From DASQUK01 sp963756425 (GTDB lineage Bacteria > Actinomycetota > Acidimicrobiia > Acidimicrobiales > VFJN01), in the NCBI GenBank assembly GCA_963756425.1, contig CAVWNW010000003.1, positions 124,001-188,000 of the forward strand: a stretch of 64,000 nt of DNA, read 5' to 3'. A program made the position numbers and the translations under genes. The notes beneath the pieces were generated by a model, which did not search any database, was not told where the DNA came from, and saw only the letters and a list, made by a program, of their open reading frames with translations. This document shows, one piece after another, positions 8,208 to 16,363 of the stretch; the stretch's first letter is position 1; every line of letters begins with the position of its first letter.

Positions 8208-9847
8208 TAGCGGCCCGCTGAGCGGCGGCGGAACGATACGTAGCCGGCCCGCTCACGATCCCAGGCAGCATCCGTGACGCCCCGCGCCCGGAGCTCGTGC
8301 TTGAGCACGCGGCCAACGGCGTTCTTGGGCAGCTCGGCGCAGACCTCGACGTACCGAGGGACGGCGAAGTACGGCAGCCGCTCCCGGCAGAAGTCCATGA
8401 ACGGGACGACCTCCAGCGCCTCGCCGGGCTTCGCCACGACGCACACCATCACGTCGTCCTCACCCAGCTCGCTGGGCACGCCGATGGCGGCGATCTCGGC
8501 GACCGCCGGGTGCCGCAGCAGCGCCTGCTCCACCTCGAACGACGAGATGTTCTCGCCGCGCCGCCGCATCGCGTCCTTCTTGCGGTCGACGTAGGTGAAG
8601 TTGCCCGCGTCGTCGAACCGGCCCAGGTCGCCGGTGTGGAACCACAGGTTGCGCATCTGCTCGAGGGTGGCCGCGGGCCGGCCGTCGTAGCCCTCGAACA
8701 TCGTGTGGGGCCGCCGCGGCCGGCACACGATCTCGCCCACCGTGCCGGCGGGGACCTCGTTGTCCTCGTCGTCGACGATCTTCACCTCGAAGTCGGGGTT
8801 GGCCCGGCCCGAGGCGCCCGGCGGGTTGTCGACGGCGACGCCCGCGTACGCCAGCGGGAACGCCTCGGTGGTGCCGTAGACGGTGACGATCCGGCAGCCG
8901 TAGCGCTCCTCGATGTCGTGGTAGATCTCCTTGGGCACCGGCGCCGCGGACAGGAAGCGGATGGGCAGGTCCTTGTCGCGCTCGTCCGGGGGCAGGTTCC
9001 ACAGCATCACCACCAGTGCGCCGGCGAGTGCGATGCCGGCGGCGTCGTAGCGCCGCACCTGGTCCCAGGTGTTGGTGACGCTGAACACCTTCTCCAGCAC
9101 GCCGGTCCCGCCCGCCAGCATCGGGCCGAGGACGGTGCCGATCGCGCTCAGGTGGAACAGCGGCAGGGGGCCATAGACGGTCTCCCCGGGCTGGAGCCGC
9201 CAGCAGTCGACCATGGTCTGCGCCGCGGACAGCAGGTAGTGCTGCGTGACCAGAGCGCCCTTCGACCGACCGGTGGTCCCGGACGTGTAGAAGATGGCGC
9301 CCGGCCGGTTCCACGCCGGGCCTGCGGCGCCGGCCACGTCGCCGGTGTCGCCCTGCCGCAGCCGGTCGATGGGGTGCACGCTGATGCCGCCGGGTGCGCC
9401 GGGCAGGTCGCCGCTCGCCGCATCCCCATCGGCGCGCACGAAGATCGTCCGCAGGCTGGGGATGTCGGCCGCCACCGCCAGCAACCGGTCGGCCAGCGAG
9501 GCGTCGACGGCGACGGCCTTGGTCTGGCTGTCGCTGAGCTGGTTGGCCAGGAAGTCGCCGCGATAGGCGGCGTTGACAGGCACTGCGACGGCCCCGAGAT
9601 AGGCGGCGCCGAACCAGGCGTCGATCCACTCCGCCGACGTCCCCATGTATATGGCCACGCGGTCGCCGGGTTCGATGCCCGAGGCCGCCAGCACGTTGGC
9701 GCTCGACACCGCCCGGGCGCGCATCTCGGCGTACGTCACCGGCTCGTCGAGGATGTACAGGAGCGGCTGGTCGGGGCGCTTCTGCGCCTGCTCGTCGAGG
9801 ACCGAGGGGATCGTCAGGCGCTCGCCCACCGCCCACTCGCCGCCCAT
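8207..9847 (-). CDS. AMP-dependent acyl-CoA ligase
   Basis: This 546-residue member of the acyl-AMP-forming (ANL) family activates a carboxylic acid to its CoA thioester with ATP. The P-loop-like motif FYTSGTTGRSKG lies near residue 175. The VYGTTE motif, the hinge region TGDLGRFDDAGNFTYVDRKK and the C-terminal lysine segment (LPKNAVGRVLKHEL) are all present. The N-terminus resembles crotonobetaine/carnitine-CoA ligases. The ATG at 9847 overlaps the stop of the Rieske gene (TGATG); an upstream extension of the frame is antisense-like and was not used. Together with the fused CoA-transferase it could carry out activation and CoA recycling for the same substrate. The substrate cannot be told from sequence. 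Confidence 0.92.
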   Translation of the reverse strand: MGGEWAVGERLTIPSVLDEQAQKRPDQPLLYILDEPVTYAEMRARAVSSANVLAASGIEPGDRVAIYMGTSAEWIDAWFGAAYLGAVAVPVNAAYRGDFLANQLSDSQTKAVAVDASLADRLLAVAADIPSLRTIFVRADGDAASGDLPGAPGGISVHPIDRLRQGDTGDVAGAAGPAWNRPGAIFYTSGTTGRSKGALVTQHYLLSAAQTMVDCWRLQPGETVYGPLPLFHLSAIGTVLGPMLAGGTGVLEKVFSVTNTWDQVRRYDAAGIALAGALVVMLWNLPPDERDKDLPIRFLSAAPVPKEIYHDIEERYGCRIVTVYGTTEAFPLAYAGVAVDNPPGASGRANPDFEVKIVDDEDNEVPAGTVGEIVCRPRRPHTMFEGYDGRPAATLEQMRNLWFHTGDLGRFDDAGNFTYVDRKKDAMRRRGENISSFEVEQALLRHPAVAEIAAIGVPSELGEDDVMVCVVAKPGEALEVVPFMDFCRERLPYFAVPRYVEVCAELPKNAVGRVLKHELRARGVTDAAWDRERAGYVSFRRRSAGR

Positions 9848-10920
9848 CACGAACCCTGCCCGTCGCCGACGCCGGCGGTTGCGCCATCCGACGGAAGCGT
9901 GTCCGGCGGGTAGAAGCGCTGCGCCCAGCGCCGGAGCGCGGCGTAGTCCTTGGCCTCCTCGACGGCGAAGTTGGGCTTGGGCAGGTACTTCATGTTCTCC
10001 CAGGTGAAGAAGTCCTGCTTGATGATCTCCTGCTGGAGCTGGATCCACTTCGCGGCCCGGCCCGTGGGCTTGTCGCCCGTGTCGCCGGGCTCCCGGATGC
10101 ACGCCATCGTGAAGTAGTAGTCGGTGTAGTCGTCGTCGACGGGCGTGTGGCCCGTGATCTGGACCGAGGCCAACACCGCTGCGGGGAAGCGCACGAACCC
10201 GATGCTCAGCCCGAAGGTGTCGTAGACGACGGTCCCGTCGACGGGGCCGTCAGGCGTGAGCCAGGTCGTCTCGTGGGCGCCCCCGTAGTTGACGTCGACC
10301 GTGGCGTGGAGGTGATGCTCGTGCAGCTCGAACGACGTCGTCTGGGCGGGGCGGTCGCCGTGGTGAACCGGCTGGATGTGGTAGGGGTCGGCGGCATTCT
10401 CGACGATCATCTGCGGGTGGACCTTGACCCGGTTCAACATCCGCGAGTGGGGGTGCAGGGGGTAGTAGTCGCCGGTCTCCAGCTCGGGCACGTGGGGCGG
10501 GTCCCACGTCGGCTCGCCGCCGTCGCGGTCGAACCACATCAGGACCATCCCGCACCACTCCATGACCGGGAACGACTGGATGCTGACGTTCTGCTTGCAG
10601 CGCTCCTTCGAGTACGGGATGAGGGCGTTGGAGCCGTCGCCCCGCCAGTGCCACCCGTGCCAGGGGCAGACGATGTCGTCGCCCTCGACGTGGCCGCCGA
10701 CACCCAGATGCCCGCCGAGGTGCTGGCAGTAGGCGTCCAGCACCGAGACCTCGCCCCCCTCGGTGCGGAAGCAGACGAGCTCCCGCCCGAAGTAGTGCAA
10801 CCGTTTGACGTCCCCGGCCGCCACGTCCGACGACCAGGCCACCACGAACCATCCGGCGGGGTAGCGATACGACGACACGGCCAACGGCGAGGCCGGCTGG
10901 CTCTCGTTCACGAGCGACAT
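9847..10920 (-). CDS. Rieske non-heme iron oxygenase, KshA-like oxygenase component
   Basis: This is a terminal oxygenase of about 357 residues. The Rieske [2Fe-2S] ligands are Cys65 and His67 (YCQHLGGH) plus Cys85 and His88 (CPWHGWHW). The mononuclear iron motif N175-x2-D178-x2-H181-x4-H186 (ENAADPYHIQPVHH) is complete. The short single-subunit form and sequence style resemble 3-ketosteroid 9-alpha-hydroxylase oxygenase (KshA) and related steroid/terpenoid oxygenases. No ferredoxin reductase gene is nearby, so electrons must come from a reductase encoded elsewhere. ATG 10920 is preferred because GAGGAGGGG lies upstream (10925-10940 region); a GTG at 10923 also exists. It heads the second half of the operon, with an A/T-rich palindromic promoter region just upstream. 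Confidence 0.92.
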   Translation of the reverse strand: MSLVNESQPASPLAVSSYRYPAGWFVVAWSSDVAAGDVKRLHYFGRELVCFRTEGGEVSVLDAYCQHLGGHLGVGGHVEGDDIVCPWHGWHWRGDGSNALIPYSKERCKQNVSIQSFPVMEWCGMVLMWFDRDGGEPTWDPPHVPELETGDYYPLHPHSRMLNRVKVHPQMIVENAADPYHIQPVHHGDRPAQTTSFELHEHHLHATVDVNYGGAHETTWLTPDGPVDGTVVYDTFGLSIGFVRFPAAVLASVQITGHTPVDDDYTDYYFTMACIREPGDTGDKPTGRAAKWIQLQQEIIKQDFFTWENMKYLPKPNFAVEEAKDYAALRRWAQRFYPPDTLPSDGATAGVGDGQGS

Positions 10921-10935
10921 CACACTCCCCTCCTC

Positions 10936-10956
10936 GCTAACTTATAAATGATTAGC
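10936..10956. promoter_or_regulatory. Internal promoter region with palindrome
   Basis: The 31-bp gap between the ligase stop and the Rieske start is unusually A/T-rich. It contains the inverted repeat GCTAA-N11-TTAGC, which overlaps the ligase stop codon. It looks like an operator over an internal promoter for the Rieske-ligase-CoA-transferase-SDR half of the operon. Confidence 0.5.
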
Positions 10957-12634
10957 AGGTCGCACGCTCCCGTGCCCATCGATAGTCGGGCTTGCCGCTG
11001 ACGAGGCGCTCGATGCCGCCCACGGCGATGTAGCGCTTCGGCACTTTGTACCCGGCCAGCGCCCCACGGGCATGGGCGTCCAGGGCGGCACCGTCGATCG
11101 CGGCGCCGCGCCCCACGACCAACGCCCGCACCTCGTGCCCCCACCGGGCGGACGGCACGCCCACCACCAGGCAGTCGGCCACGGCATCGTGCGCCAGCAG
11201 CACCCGTTCGACCTCCTCGGCGAACACCTTCTCGCCCCCGGTGTTGATGCACACTGCCTCGCGCCCCAGCAGTGTGATCGTGCCGTCCGGGCCCTTGCGC
11301 ACGGCGTCGCCCGTGACGGCGAAGCGCCCGAGCGGGCCGTGCCGGAAGACCCGGGCGGTCGCCGCCTCGTCGCGGTAGTAGCCGCGGGCAACGTGTTCGA
11401 CGCGTGCGAGGGAACCCGGCTCCGGGGCCCCCGGCGCCACCGCCTTGCCGTCATCGTCGAGGACGTCGTTGCCCGGCAGGAGCGTGAACGACTCCTCGAT
11501 GCAGTCGGCGGTGGCCCGGGCGATGGCCTGGAGCCCGGTCTCTGACGCGCCCAGCGAGTCGCGGATCTCGAGGTGCGGCACCTCGTTCAGCAGCCGGCGC
11601 TTGGTGGCGACCGAGAGCAGGGCACTGCCGGCGGTGAGGAACCGCAGGCTGGACGTGTCGTGCGACCTCACGGCCAGCGCGTCGGCGATCGGGACGCCGA
11701 GCGTGTCGCCGATGAGCATCCCGTCGGTGGCCCGCTCCTCCTCCACCAACCGCACGAACTCGGCGGCCGAGAACCCCGTGTCGGTGGGCAGCACCAGCGC
11801 CGTGCCGCCCCGCACGAGGGCCTGGAGGGCGACCGCCTGGGCGGCGAAGTGCACGAGTGCAGTGGTGCAGATGGAGCGCGGTGGCTCCTCCGCGAGCGCG
11901 ACGTCGATGGCTGCGCCCGCCGTGGGCTCCGCCGCGGCGTCGAGCAGCTCGTGCCCGCGCAGCGACGTCACGAAGAACTCGCGGCTCGCCCAGAGCACCC
12001 CCTTGGGCGTGCCGGTGGTGCCACCCGTGCAGATCATCACCAGGTCGTCGGACGACGGGCGGGTCGCGCCCGCGGCCAGCGGCGCTGCGGCCGCAAGCGC
12101 CGCCTCGTAGTGCCGCGCCCCGGGCACCGTGTCGCCATCGGCCGCATCGCCCACCTGCAGGACCAGCGCCGGCGGGGCGGGGAGCAGGGGCAGCGCCGCC
12201 GCCACGACGGGGGCCAGCCGCCCCGAGAACACCAGGGCCCGCGCGTCCATCCGGCGCAGGAGGTCCGCCGTCTCCGTGGCGGTGTAGCGGGTGTTGACGT
12301 TGAACGCCAGGGCCCGGGCCGCCGAGGCCCCGAGGAACGCCTCGATGTACTCGGGCCCGTTCTCGAGCATGAGCCCGATGTGGTCGTGGGGGCTGCCGAG
12401 CGGCGGGACCTCGTCCGCCTCCCGGGGGCGCCCCAGCCCGCTCCCGGAGAGGACACCCGCTACCGACGAGACCCGGTCACGCAGCTCACCCCACGACACC
12501 CGCCGATCCCGGAACACGATCGCCGGGCGCTCGGGCGGGACCCGCTCGGACACCGCCCCGAACCACGACGCCGCGGCGTGTGTGGGCGGCGTTGCCGTCG
12601 TGACCAGGCGGTTGGGGGCGCTGTCGCGCTCCAC
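10952..12634 (-). CDS. AMP-dependent acyl-CoA ligase (FadD3/FadD19-like style)
   Basis: This 560-residue ANL-family ligase has the ATP-binding motif CTGGTTGTPKGVLW (about residue 205), the adenylate motif LGASETG, TGDAVRKGPDG and the terminal lysine region SGKPDYRW. The GGTTG-TPKGV variant and the overall organisation recall actinobacterial FadD enzymes of steroid and terpenoid catabolism, but substrate assignment would be guesswork. The GTG start at 12634 is only 6 bp after the SDR stop and has no clear ribosome-binding site of its own, so translation is probably coupled. It is the second of two ligases in the 4.9-15.3 kb operon, suggesting two successive carboxylate activations in one pathway, or two related substrates. 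Confidence 0.9.
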   Translation of the reverse strand: MERDSAPNRLVTTATPPTHAAASWFGAVSERVPPERPAIVFRDRRVSWGELRDRVSSVAGVLSGSGLGRPREADEVPPLGSPHDHIGLMLENGPEYIEAFLGASAARALAFNVNTRYTATETADLLRRMDARALVFSGRLAPVVAAALPLLPAPPALVLQVGDAADGDTVPGARHYEAALAAAAPLAAGATRPSSDDLVMICTGGTTGTPKGVLWASREFFVTSLRGHELLDAAAEPTAGAAIDVALAEEPPRSICTTALVHFAAQAVALQALVRGGTALVLPTDTGFSAAEFVRLVEEERATDGMLIGDTLGVPIADALAVRSHDTSSLRFLTAGSALLSVATKRRLLNEVPHLEIRDSLGASETGLQAIARATADCIEESFTLLPGNDVLDDDGKAVAPGAPEPGSLARVEHVARGYYRDEAATARVFRHGPLGRFAVTGDAVRKGPDGTITLLGREAVCINTGGEKVFAEEVERVLLAHDAVADCLVVGVPSARWGHEVRALVVGRGAAIDGAALDAHARGALAGYKVPKRYIAVGGIERLVSGKPDYRWARERATC

Positions 12635-12640
12635 GGGGGG

Positions 12641-13405
12641 TCAGCGGCCGAAGCCGCCGCCGTCGACAGCGATGCGTTGGCCGGTCACCAGCGTGCACCG
12701 GTCGGAGACGAGGAAGCGCACGACCGAGGCGATGTCCTCGGGCTCGCAGACCCGCCCGAGTGGCACGTTGCGGTCGAGGTCGTGGATGTCGTCGACGCCC
12801 AGGGCGCCCTTGGCTACGCGGCGGCCCATATCTGTGTTGACGAGACCCCCGGCCACCACGTTGACGCGGATGCCGTTGCGGGCCTCCTCGCGGGCGAGCG
12901 TGAACGCGAGCGCCTCGAGTCCCGCCTTCGCCATCGTGTAGGGGGCGGAGTTGGGGTCGAAGCTCTGCGTGGACTGGCTGGAGATCAGGACGACATCGCC
13001 TCGCGGCCGCGCCCGCAGGTGGGGTACCGCCAACTGGCAGACATGGTGGGCGCCGAAGGCGTGGATGCCCATGACCCGCTCGAGGTCGGCGATCTCGGTG
13101 TCGGCGACGGTCCGGCCGCGGTTGGTCACCCCTGCGTTGTGGACGACGGCGTCGAGCTGGCCGAAGCCGGCGACGACCGCGTCCACCATCGCCTGCGTCT
13201 CCTCGAGCGAGTCGACCGACGCCTGGAACGACTCGCCCCGCCGTCCCCGCCGGGAGATCTCGGCCACCGTCTCGTCGGCGGCGTCCTTGTCGCGGCGATA
13301 GTTCACCGCCACGTCGAAGCCGTCCTCGGCGAGGCCGACGGAGATGGCCCGCCCGATCCCCCGCCCGCCGCCTGTCACCAGCGCGACCCGACCGTTCCCG
13401 TCCAT
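12641..13405 (-). CDS. SDR family oxidoreductase (FabG-like)
   Basis: This is a classical 254-residue SDR with the cofactor motif TGGGRGIG (residues 11-18), the HNAG form of the NNAG motif, catalytic Ser in LISSQS and the YTMAK catalytic pair, ending in the usual VDGGGF tail. NADPH preference is suggested by the Arg-rich turn after beta-2 (NYRRDKD). The ATG at 13405 gives the family-standard N-terminus; the much longer open frame upstream is antisense to the aldolase-like gene and is not used. It sits 26 bp downstream of the aldolase-like gene and 6 bp upstream of the ligase gene. It probably oxidises or reduces a hydroxy/keto intermediate of the same pathway. Confidence 0.9.
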   Translation of the reverse strand: MDGNGRVALVTGGGRGIGRAISVGLAEDGFDVAVNYRRDKDAADETVAEISRRGRRGESFQASVDSLEETQAMVDAVVAGFGQLDAVVHNAGVTNRGRTVADTEIADLERVMGIHAFGAHHVCQLAVPHLRARPRGDVVLISSQSTQSFDPNSAPYTMAKAGLEALAFTLAREEARNGIRVNVVAGGLVNTDMGRRVAKGALGVDDIHDLDRNVPLGRVCEPEDIASVVRFLVSDRCTLVTGQRIAVDGGGFGR

Positions 13406-13431
13406 GCGCGGTCCCCCTCGTGCTCGGTCGC

Positions 13432-14205
13432 TCAGTCCAGGATCGTGGGATCGCGGCGCAGCTCGCGCCGGGCCATCGACTCGAACAGGCCGGTGAACTG
13501 GTGCGTGTTGAAGAAGTCGCCGTAGTTGCGGGCCGCGTCTCGGTTCATTGGCGTGCCGCCCCCGGCCGCGGCGATGTGCCAGGCCTGGTGGCAGCGCCAC
13601 TCGAACGACATGGCCCGCAGGTAGGCCTGTTCGATGTCCTTGGCCAGCACCAAGACGCCGTGGTTTGCCAGGAGCCCGACGTTGGCGTCGCCCATCGCCT
13701 TCACCGCCGCCTGGGCGTTGCGGGCATCGTCGACGGCGCCCCAGTACTCGTCGTAGACCGCCACCTCGCCGTGGTACAGCGCGCTGGTCTGGTCGTAGAC
13801 CTCGGGGGCCCGCCCGATGTCGGCCCAGATCGTCCCCCAGCGGGAGTGGTTGTGGATGGCCACGCCGACGTCGTGGCGAGCCTTGTGCAGTTCGACGTGC
13901 AGGGTGATCGCCGGCGTGATGGTCCACGGACCATCGAGCTCCTTGCCGTCGGCGTCCATGCGCATCACGTCACTCGCCCGGAGCTCGTCCCACGTCAGCC
14001 CGAACGGATTGACGAGGAAGGTGCCGTCGGCCTGCTTGTAGGTGATGTGCCCGGCGAGGTGGTCGTTGTAGCCCTCAGAGAACAGGCACCGGGCCAGCAG
14101 CGCGAGCTCCTGGGCCGGCGTCAGCTCCGGCAGGGCCGGCGCGTAGGCCTTGGTGACCTTCATCGCCTTCATCTGTGTGGGCTTGCCGCTGTCGACGGTG
14201 GTCAT
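13432..14205 (-). CDS. Class II aldolase/adducin family protein
   Basis: This protein of about 257 residues has the fuculose-phosphate aldolase-like fold. Metal-binding histidines are visible in AIHNHSRWG, and the later LLANHG histidine is conserved. HLAGHIT near residue 50 fits the substrate-binding loop. The ATG at 14205 is chosen because GGAGGT lies eight bases upstream; the GTG at 14214 would start inside that ribosome-binding site. In this operon it lies between an amidohydrolase and an SDR. Family members act as aldolases, decarboxylases or epimerases on small hydroxy-acids, so a C-C cleavage or decarboxylation of a ring-opened intermediate is a reasonable but unproven role. Confidence 0.88.
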   Translation of the reverse strand: MTTVDSGKPTQMKAMKVTKAYAPALPELTPAQELALLARCLFSEGYNDHLAGHITYKQADGTFLVNPFGLTWDELRASDVMRMDADGKELDGPWTITPAITLHVELHKARHDVGVAIHNHSRWGTIWADIGRAPEVYDQTSALYHGEVAVYDEYWGAVDDARNAQAAVKAMGDANVGLLANHGVLVLAKDIEQAYLRAMSFEWRCHQAWHIAAAGGGTPMNRDAARNYGDFFNTHQFTGLFESMARRELRRDPTILD

Positions 14206-14210
14206 GTCGT

Positions 14211-15311
14211 TCACCTCCGCTCGAGGATGTTCTGGAGCCGGGGGCCGTAGAAGCGCAGCGCGTTCTCACCGAGGATCTTGCGCTCGACGTCCTCGGCCAG
14301 CCCCCGCTCACGGACGTGCTTCACCGCGCCCGGGTACACGGCGTCGTGGTGCGGGTAGTCGGAGGCGAACATCACGTTGTCGGCCCAGCCCAGCCCGAGG
14401 GTCGCCTCCAGGCCGGGCTCCTCGATCTCGAAGGTGAGCCACGACCGGCGGTTGATGGTCCCCTTGGGGTCGCCCCCGTGGAAGTCCTCGGGTGCGAGCT
14501 CGAAGTGCTCCTCGATGCGGTCCACCCACGTCGGCGCCCAGCCGCAGCCGGCCTCCAGGAAGCCGAGCCTGAGGCTGGGGAACCGCTCGAAGAGGCCCGC
14601 CAGCGTGGTGACGAGCATGCCGGTCATCTGCTCGAAGACGTGGCTGACGACGTGGCACCCGGCGTAGCTCGGCATGCGGTCGACCCCGACGGTGTCGAGG
14701 CCCGAGATGTACGCCTCGTGGAGCCCGACGGGGACATCGAGCCGCTGCGCCGCCTCCCAGAGCCGGTCGAAGTCCGGATGGTCGACCGTGCGGCCACCGA
14801 CCTTGTTGGGGCGGATGACGCCGCCGACGAAGCCGTGCGCGTCGACGGCGCGTTCCAGCTCGGCGGCGGCCAGGCCGGGATCCTGTTGCGGCAGCAGCGC
14901 CACGCCGACGAGGCGATCGGGATCGGTGGAGCAGTAGCCGGCGAGCCAGTCGTTGTAGGCGGCGCACAGTGCGGCGGCGATGTCGGGGTTCTCGAGCAGC
15001 CCGAACATCATTCCCACGCTCGGGTAGAGCACGGCTGCGTCGATCCCCTCGTCCTCGAGCACCTGGAGCCGGACCCGGGGGTCGCGGCCACCCTCGCGGC
15101 GCTCCCCACCGGCCGAGACGTGGTTCTGCAGGCCGCCCGGGTACGGGTACTTCGACCGCCAGAGCCGCCCCTCGATCTCGTAGGTGACGTGGCCGCCGGC
15201 GACCGACACGAAGCGCATGGCGTGCGGCTGCATGGCCGCCGGGATGGCGTCGACGAGCTCGGCCAGGTTCTCCTCGACGTGCCCATCGGCATCGATGACC
15301 AGCGGCATCAT
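14211..15311 (-). CDS. Amidohydrolase family 2 protein (ACMSD-like)
   Basis: This 366-residue TIM-barrel metal-dependent hydrolase is of the 2-amino-3-carboxymuconate-semialdehyde decarboxylase type. The first-strand metal site is of the DADGHVEE form rather than the classical HxH. Downstream are LHEAY, a His segment (SHVFEQMTG) and the C-terminal FASDYPHHD motif with the conserved metal/catalytic Asp. Enzymes of this group decarboxylate or hydrolyse dicarboxylic and ring-cleavage products. A paralogue of similar length and layout is encoded at 35526-36650. It is the first gene of its operon. Its start (ATG 15311 or the adjacent ATG 15308) follows GAGGGGG, and its stop lies within the ribosome-binding site of the aldolase-like gene. 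Confidence 0.9.
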   Translation of the reverse strand: MMPLVIDADGHVEENLAELVDAIPAAMQPHAMRFVSVAGGHVTYEIEGRLWRSKYPYPGGLQNHVSAGGERREGGRDPRVRLQVLEDEGIDAAVLYPSVGMMFGLLENPDIAAALCAAYNDWLAGYCSTDPDRLVGVALLPQQDPGLAAAELERAVDAHGFVGGVIRPNKVGGRTVDHPDFDRLWEAAQRLDVPVGLHEAYISGLDTVGVDRMPSYAGCHVVSHVFEQMTGMLVTTLAGLFERFPSLRLGFLEAGCGWAPTWVDRIEEHFELAPEDFHGGDPKGTINRRSWLTFEIEEPGLEATLGLGWADNVMFASDYPHHDAVYPGAVKHVRERGLAEDVERKILGENALRFYGPRLQNILERR

Positions 15312-15361
15312 GGCCCCCTCGAGCGTGGATCGACGGCGGCATCATAGGCCATCTCGGCCTT

Positions 15362-15376
15362 CATATAAAAGATATG
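15362..15376. promoter_or_regulatory. A/T-rich palindrome in divergent promoter region
   Basis: CATAT-AAAAG-ATATG is an inverted repeat in the only A/T-rich part of the 200-bp region between the amidohydrolase operon (-) and the deaminase gene (+). It is a plausible operator over the operon promoter; the cognate regulator is unknown. Confidence 0.45.
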
Positions 15377-15511
15377 TACGCTGGGCTGCGGCCGTGGTTC
15401 CGGCGCTCCAATGCGCCGGGAACCGTCGATCCGGAACGCCGGTTCGGCCGCGCTCGGGTCGCGGAGCCGTAGGGTGGCCAGAGACCCGCGGGCCGGCAAC
15501 GGGGGTGATCG

Positions 15512-15970
15512 GTGAACGACGACGAGCGCTGGCTCGAGTTGGCGCTGGAGCAGGCCCGGCTCGGGCGGACCGAGGGCGGCGTACCCATCGGCGCCGTGCT
15601 GGTGGCCGACGGGCGGGTGCTGGGCACCGGGCGCAACCGCCGGGTCCAGCTGGGCAGCGCCATCCGCCACGGGGAGACCGACGCGATCGAGAACGCCGGC
15701 AGGCTGCCGGCCACCACCTACCGGCGGGCCACGATGTACACCACGCTTTCGCCGTGCTTCATGTGCGCCGGCACGCTCCTGCACTACGGCGTCGCCCGGG
15801 TGGTCATCGGCGAGAACGCCACCTTCCTCGGCGCCGAGGGTCTGCTGCGCCAGCAGGGCGTGGAGCTCGTCAACCTCGACTCGGCCGAGTGCCGACAGCT
15901 CATGCGGGAGTTCATCGCCGCCGAGCCGGCCCTGTGGCACGAGGACATCGGGGAGGAGGAGCCGGGATAG
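15512..15970 (+). CDS. Cytosine deaminase-like zinc deaminase (FCY1 type)
   Basis: This 152-residue protein of the cytidine/deoxycytidylate deaminase superfamily has the catalytic HGE (His53-Glu55) and PCFMC (Cys82, Cys85) zinc motifs. The stretch ETDAIENAGRLPA, the GENATFLGAEGLL segment and the LWHEDIGE tail resemble the small yeast-type cytosine deaminase rather than tRNA adenosine deaminase TadA or guanine deaminase. The expected reaction is hydrolytic deamination of cytosine to uracil, or of a related N-heterocycle. The GTG at 15512 follows GGGGGTGAT, a reasonable ribosome-binding site. It is transcribed alone, divergent from the amidohydrolase operon, and ends just before the second 94-bp repeat element. 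Confidence 0.87.
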   Translation: MNDDERWLELALEQARLGRTEGGVPIGAVLVADGRVLGTGRNRRVQLGSAIRHGETDAIENAGRLPATTYRRATMYTTLSPCFMCAGTLLHYGVARVVIGENATFLGAEGLLRQQGVELVNLDSAECRQLMREFIAAEPALWHEDIGEEEPG

Positions 15971-16363
15971 CGGGGCGGGACCCGGCATTCCCGAGGCAAT
16001 GGGTTCCGGATCGGGGAGCTCGAGGTCATGGGTTCCGGCTTCGGAACCCATGACCTCGGCCTCGCCCTGGCGGAACCTATGACCTCGGCTCGCTCTCGCC
16101 TGCGGTCCTCCAGGCCCGGTCGAGCCGGGCTAGGCGCGAGGGGCACGACCTCGGTTGTCGATGACATGTGTGATGGACCTCCCGGAGTGGACGAACGCGT
16201 TCCTGGTGGGGACACGCTTCGCCCGGGAGGCCCACGCGCACGGGCTACGGCGACCGCATGGTGATTGGTCAGGCCGCGTCAACATCGGCGCATGGTGCGG
16301 AGCGTAACGCAGCGGCCGTTTCGGATCGCTCGATAACGGAGGGGCGGTCGATGGTCGACCGGG
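15971..16363. other. 393-bp convergent intergenic region
   Basis: This gap between the deaminase (+) and quinone oxidoreductase (-) genes holds the 94-bp repeat (15993-16086) and then about 275 bp without a recognisable gene. A possible 44-codon reading frame (ATG 16173 to TAA 16307, starting MDLPEWTNAF) has plausible amino-acid composition. It lacks a ribosome-binding site and I recognise no homologue; it may be a gene remnant. No other structure was seen. Confidence 0.4.
15993..16086. repeat. 94-bp four-part palindromic repeat, copy B
   Basis: 15-mers start at 15993 (GAGGCAATGGGTTCC) and 16022 (GAGGTCATGGGTTCC), with inverted copies at 16043 and 16072. The 29/21/29 spacing is identical to that of the element at 4849-4942. 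The inner pair is perfectly complementary; with flanking bases it forms a 17-bp stem closed by a GCTT tetraloop. The C-to-T change in the second repeat is matched by a compensating change in the third, so pairing is conserved while sequence drifts. It lies between convergent genes. Confidence 0.9.
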
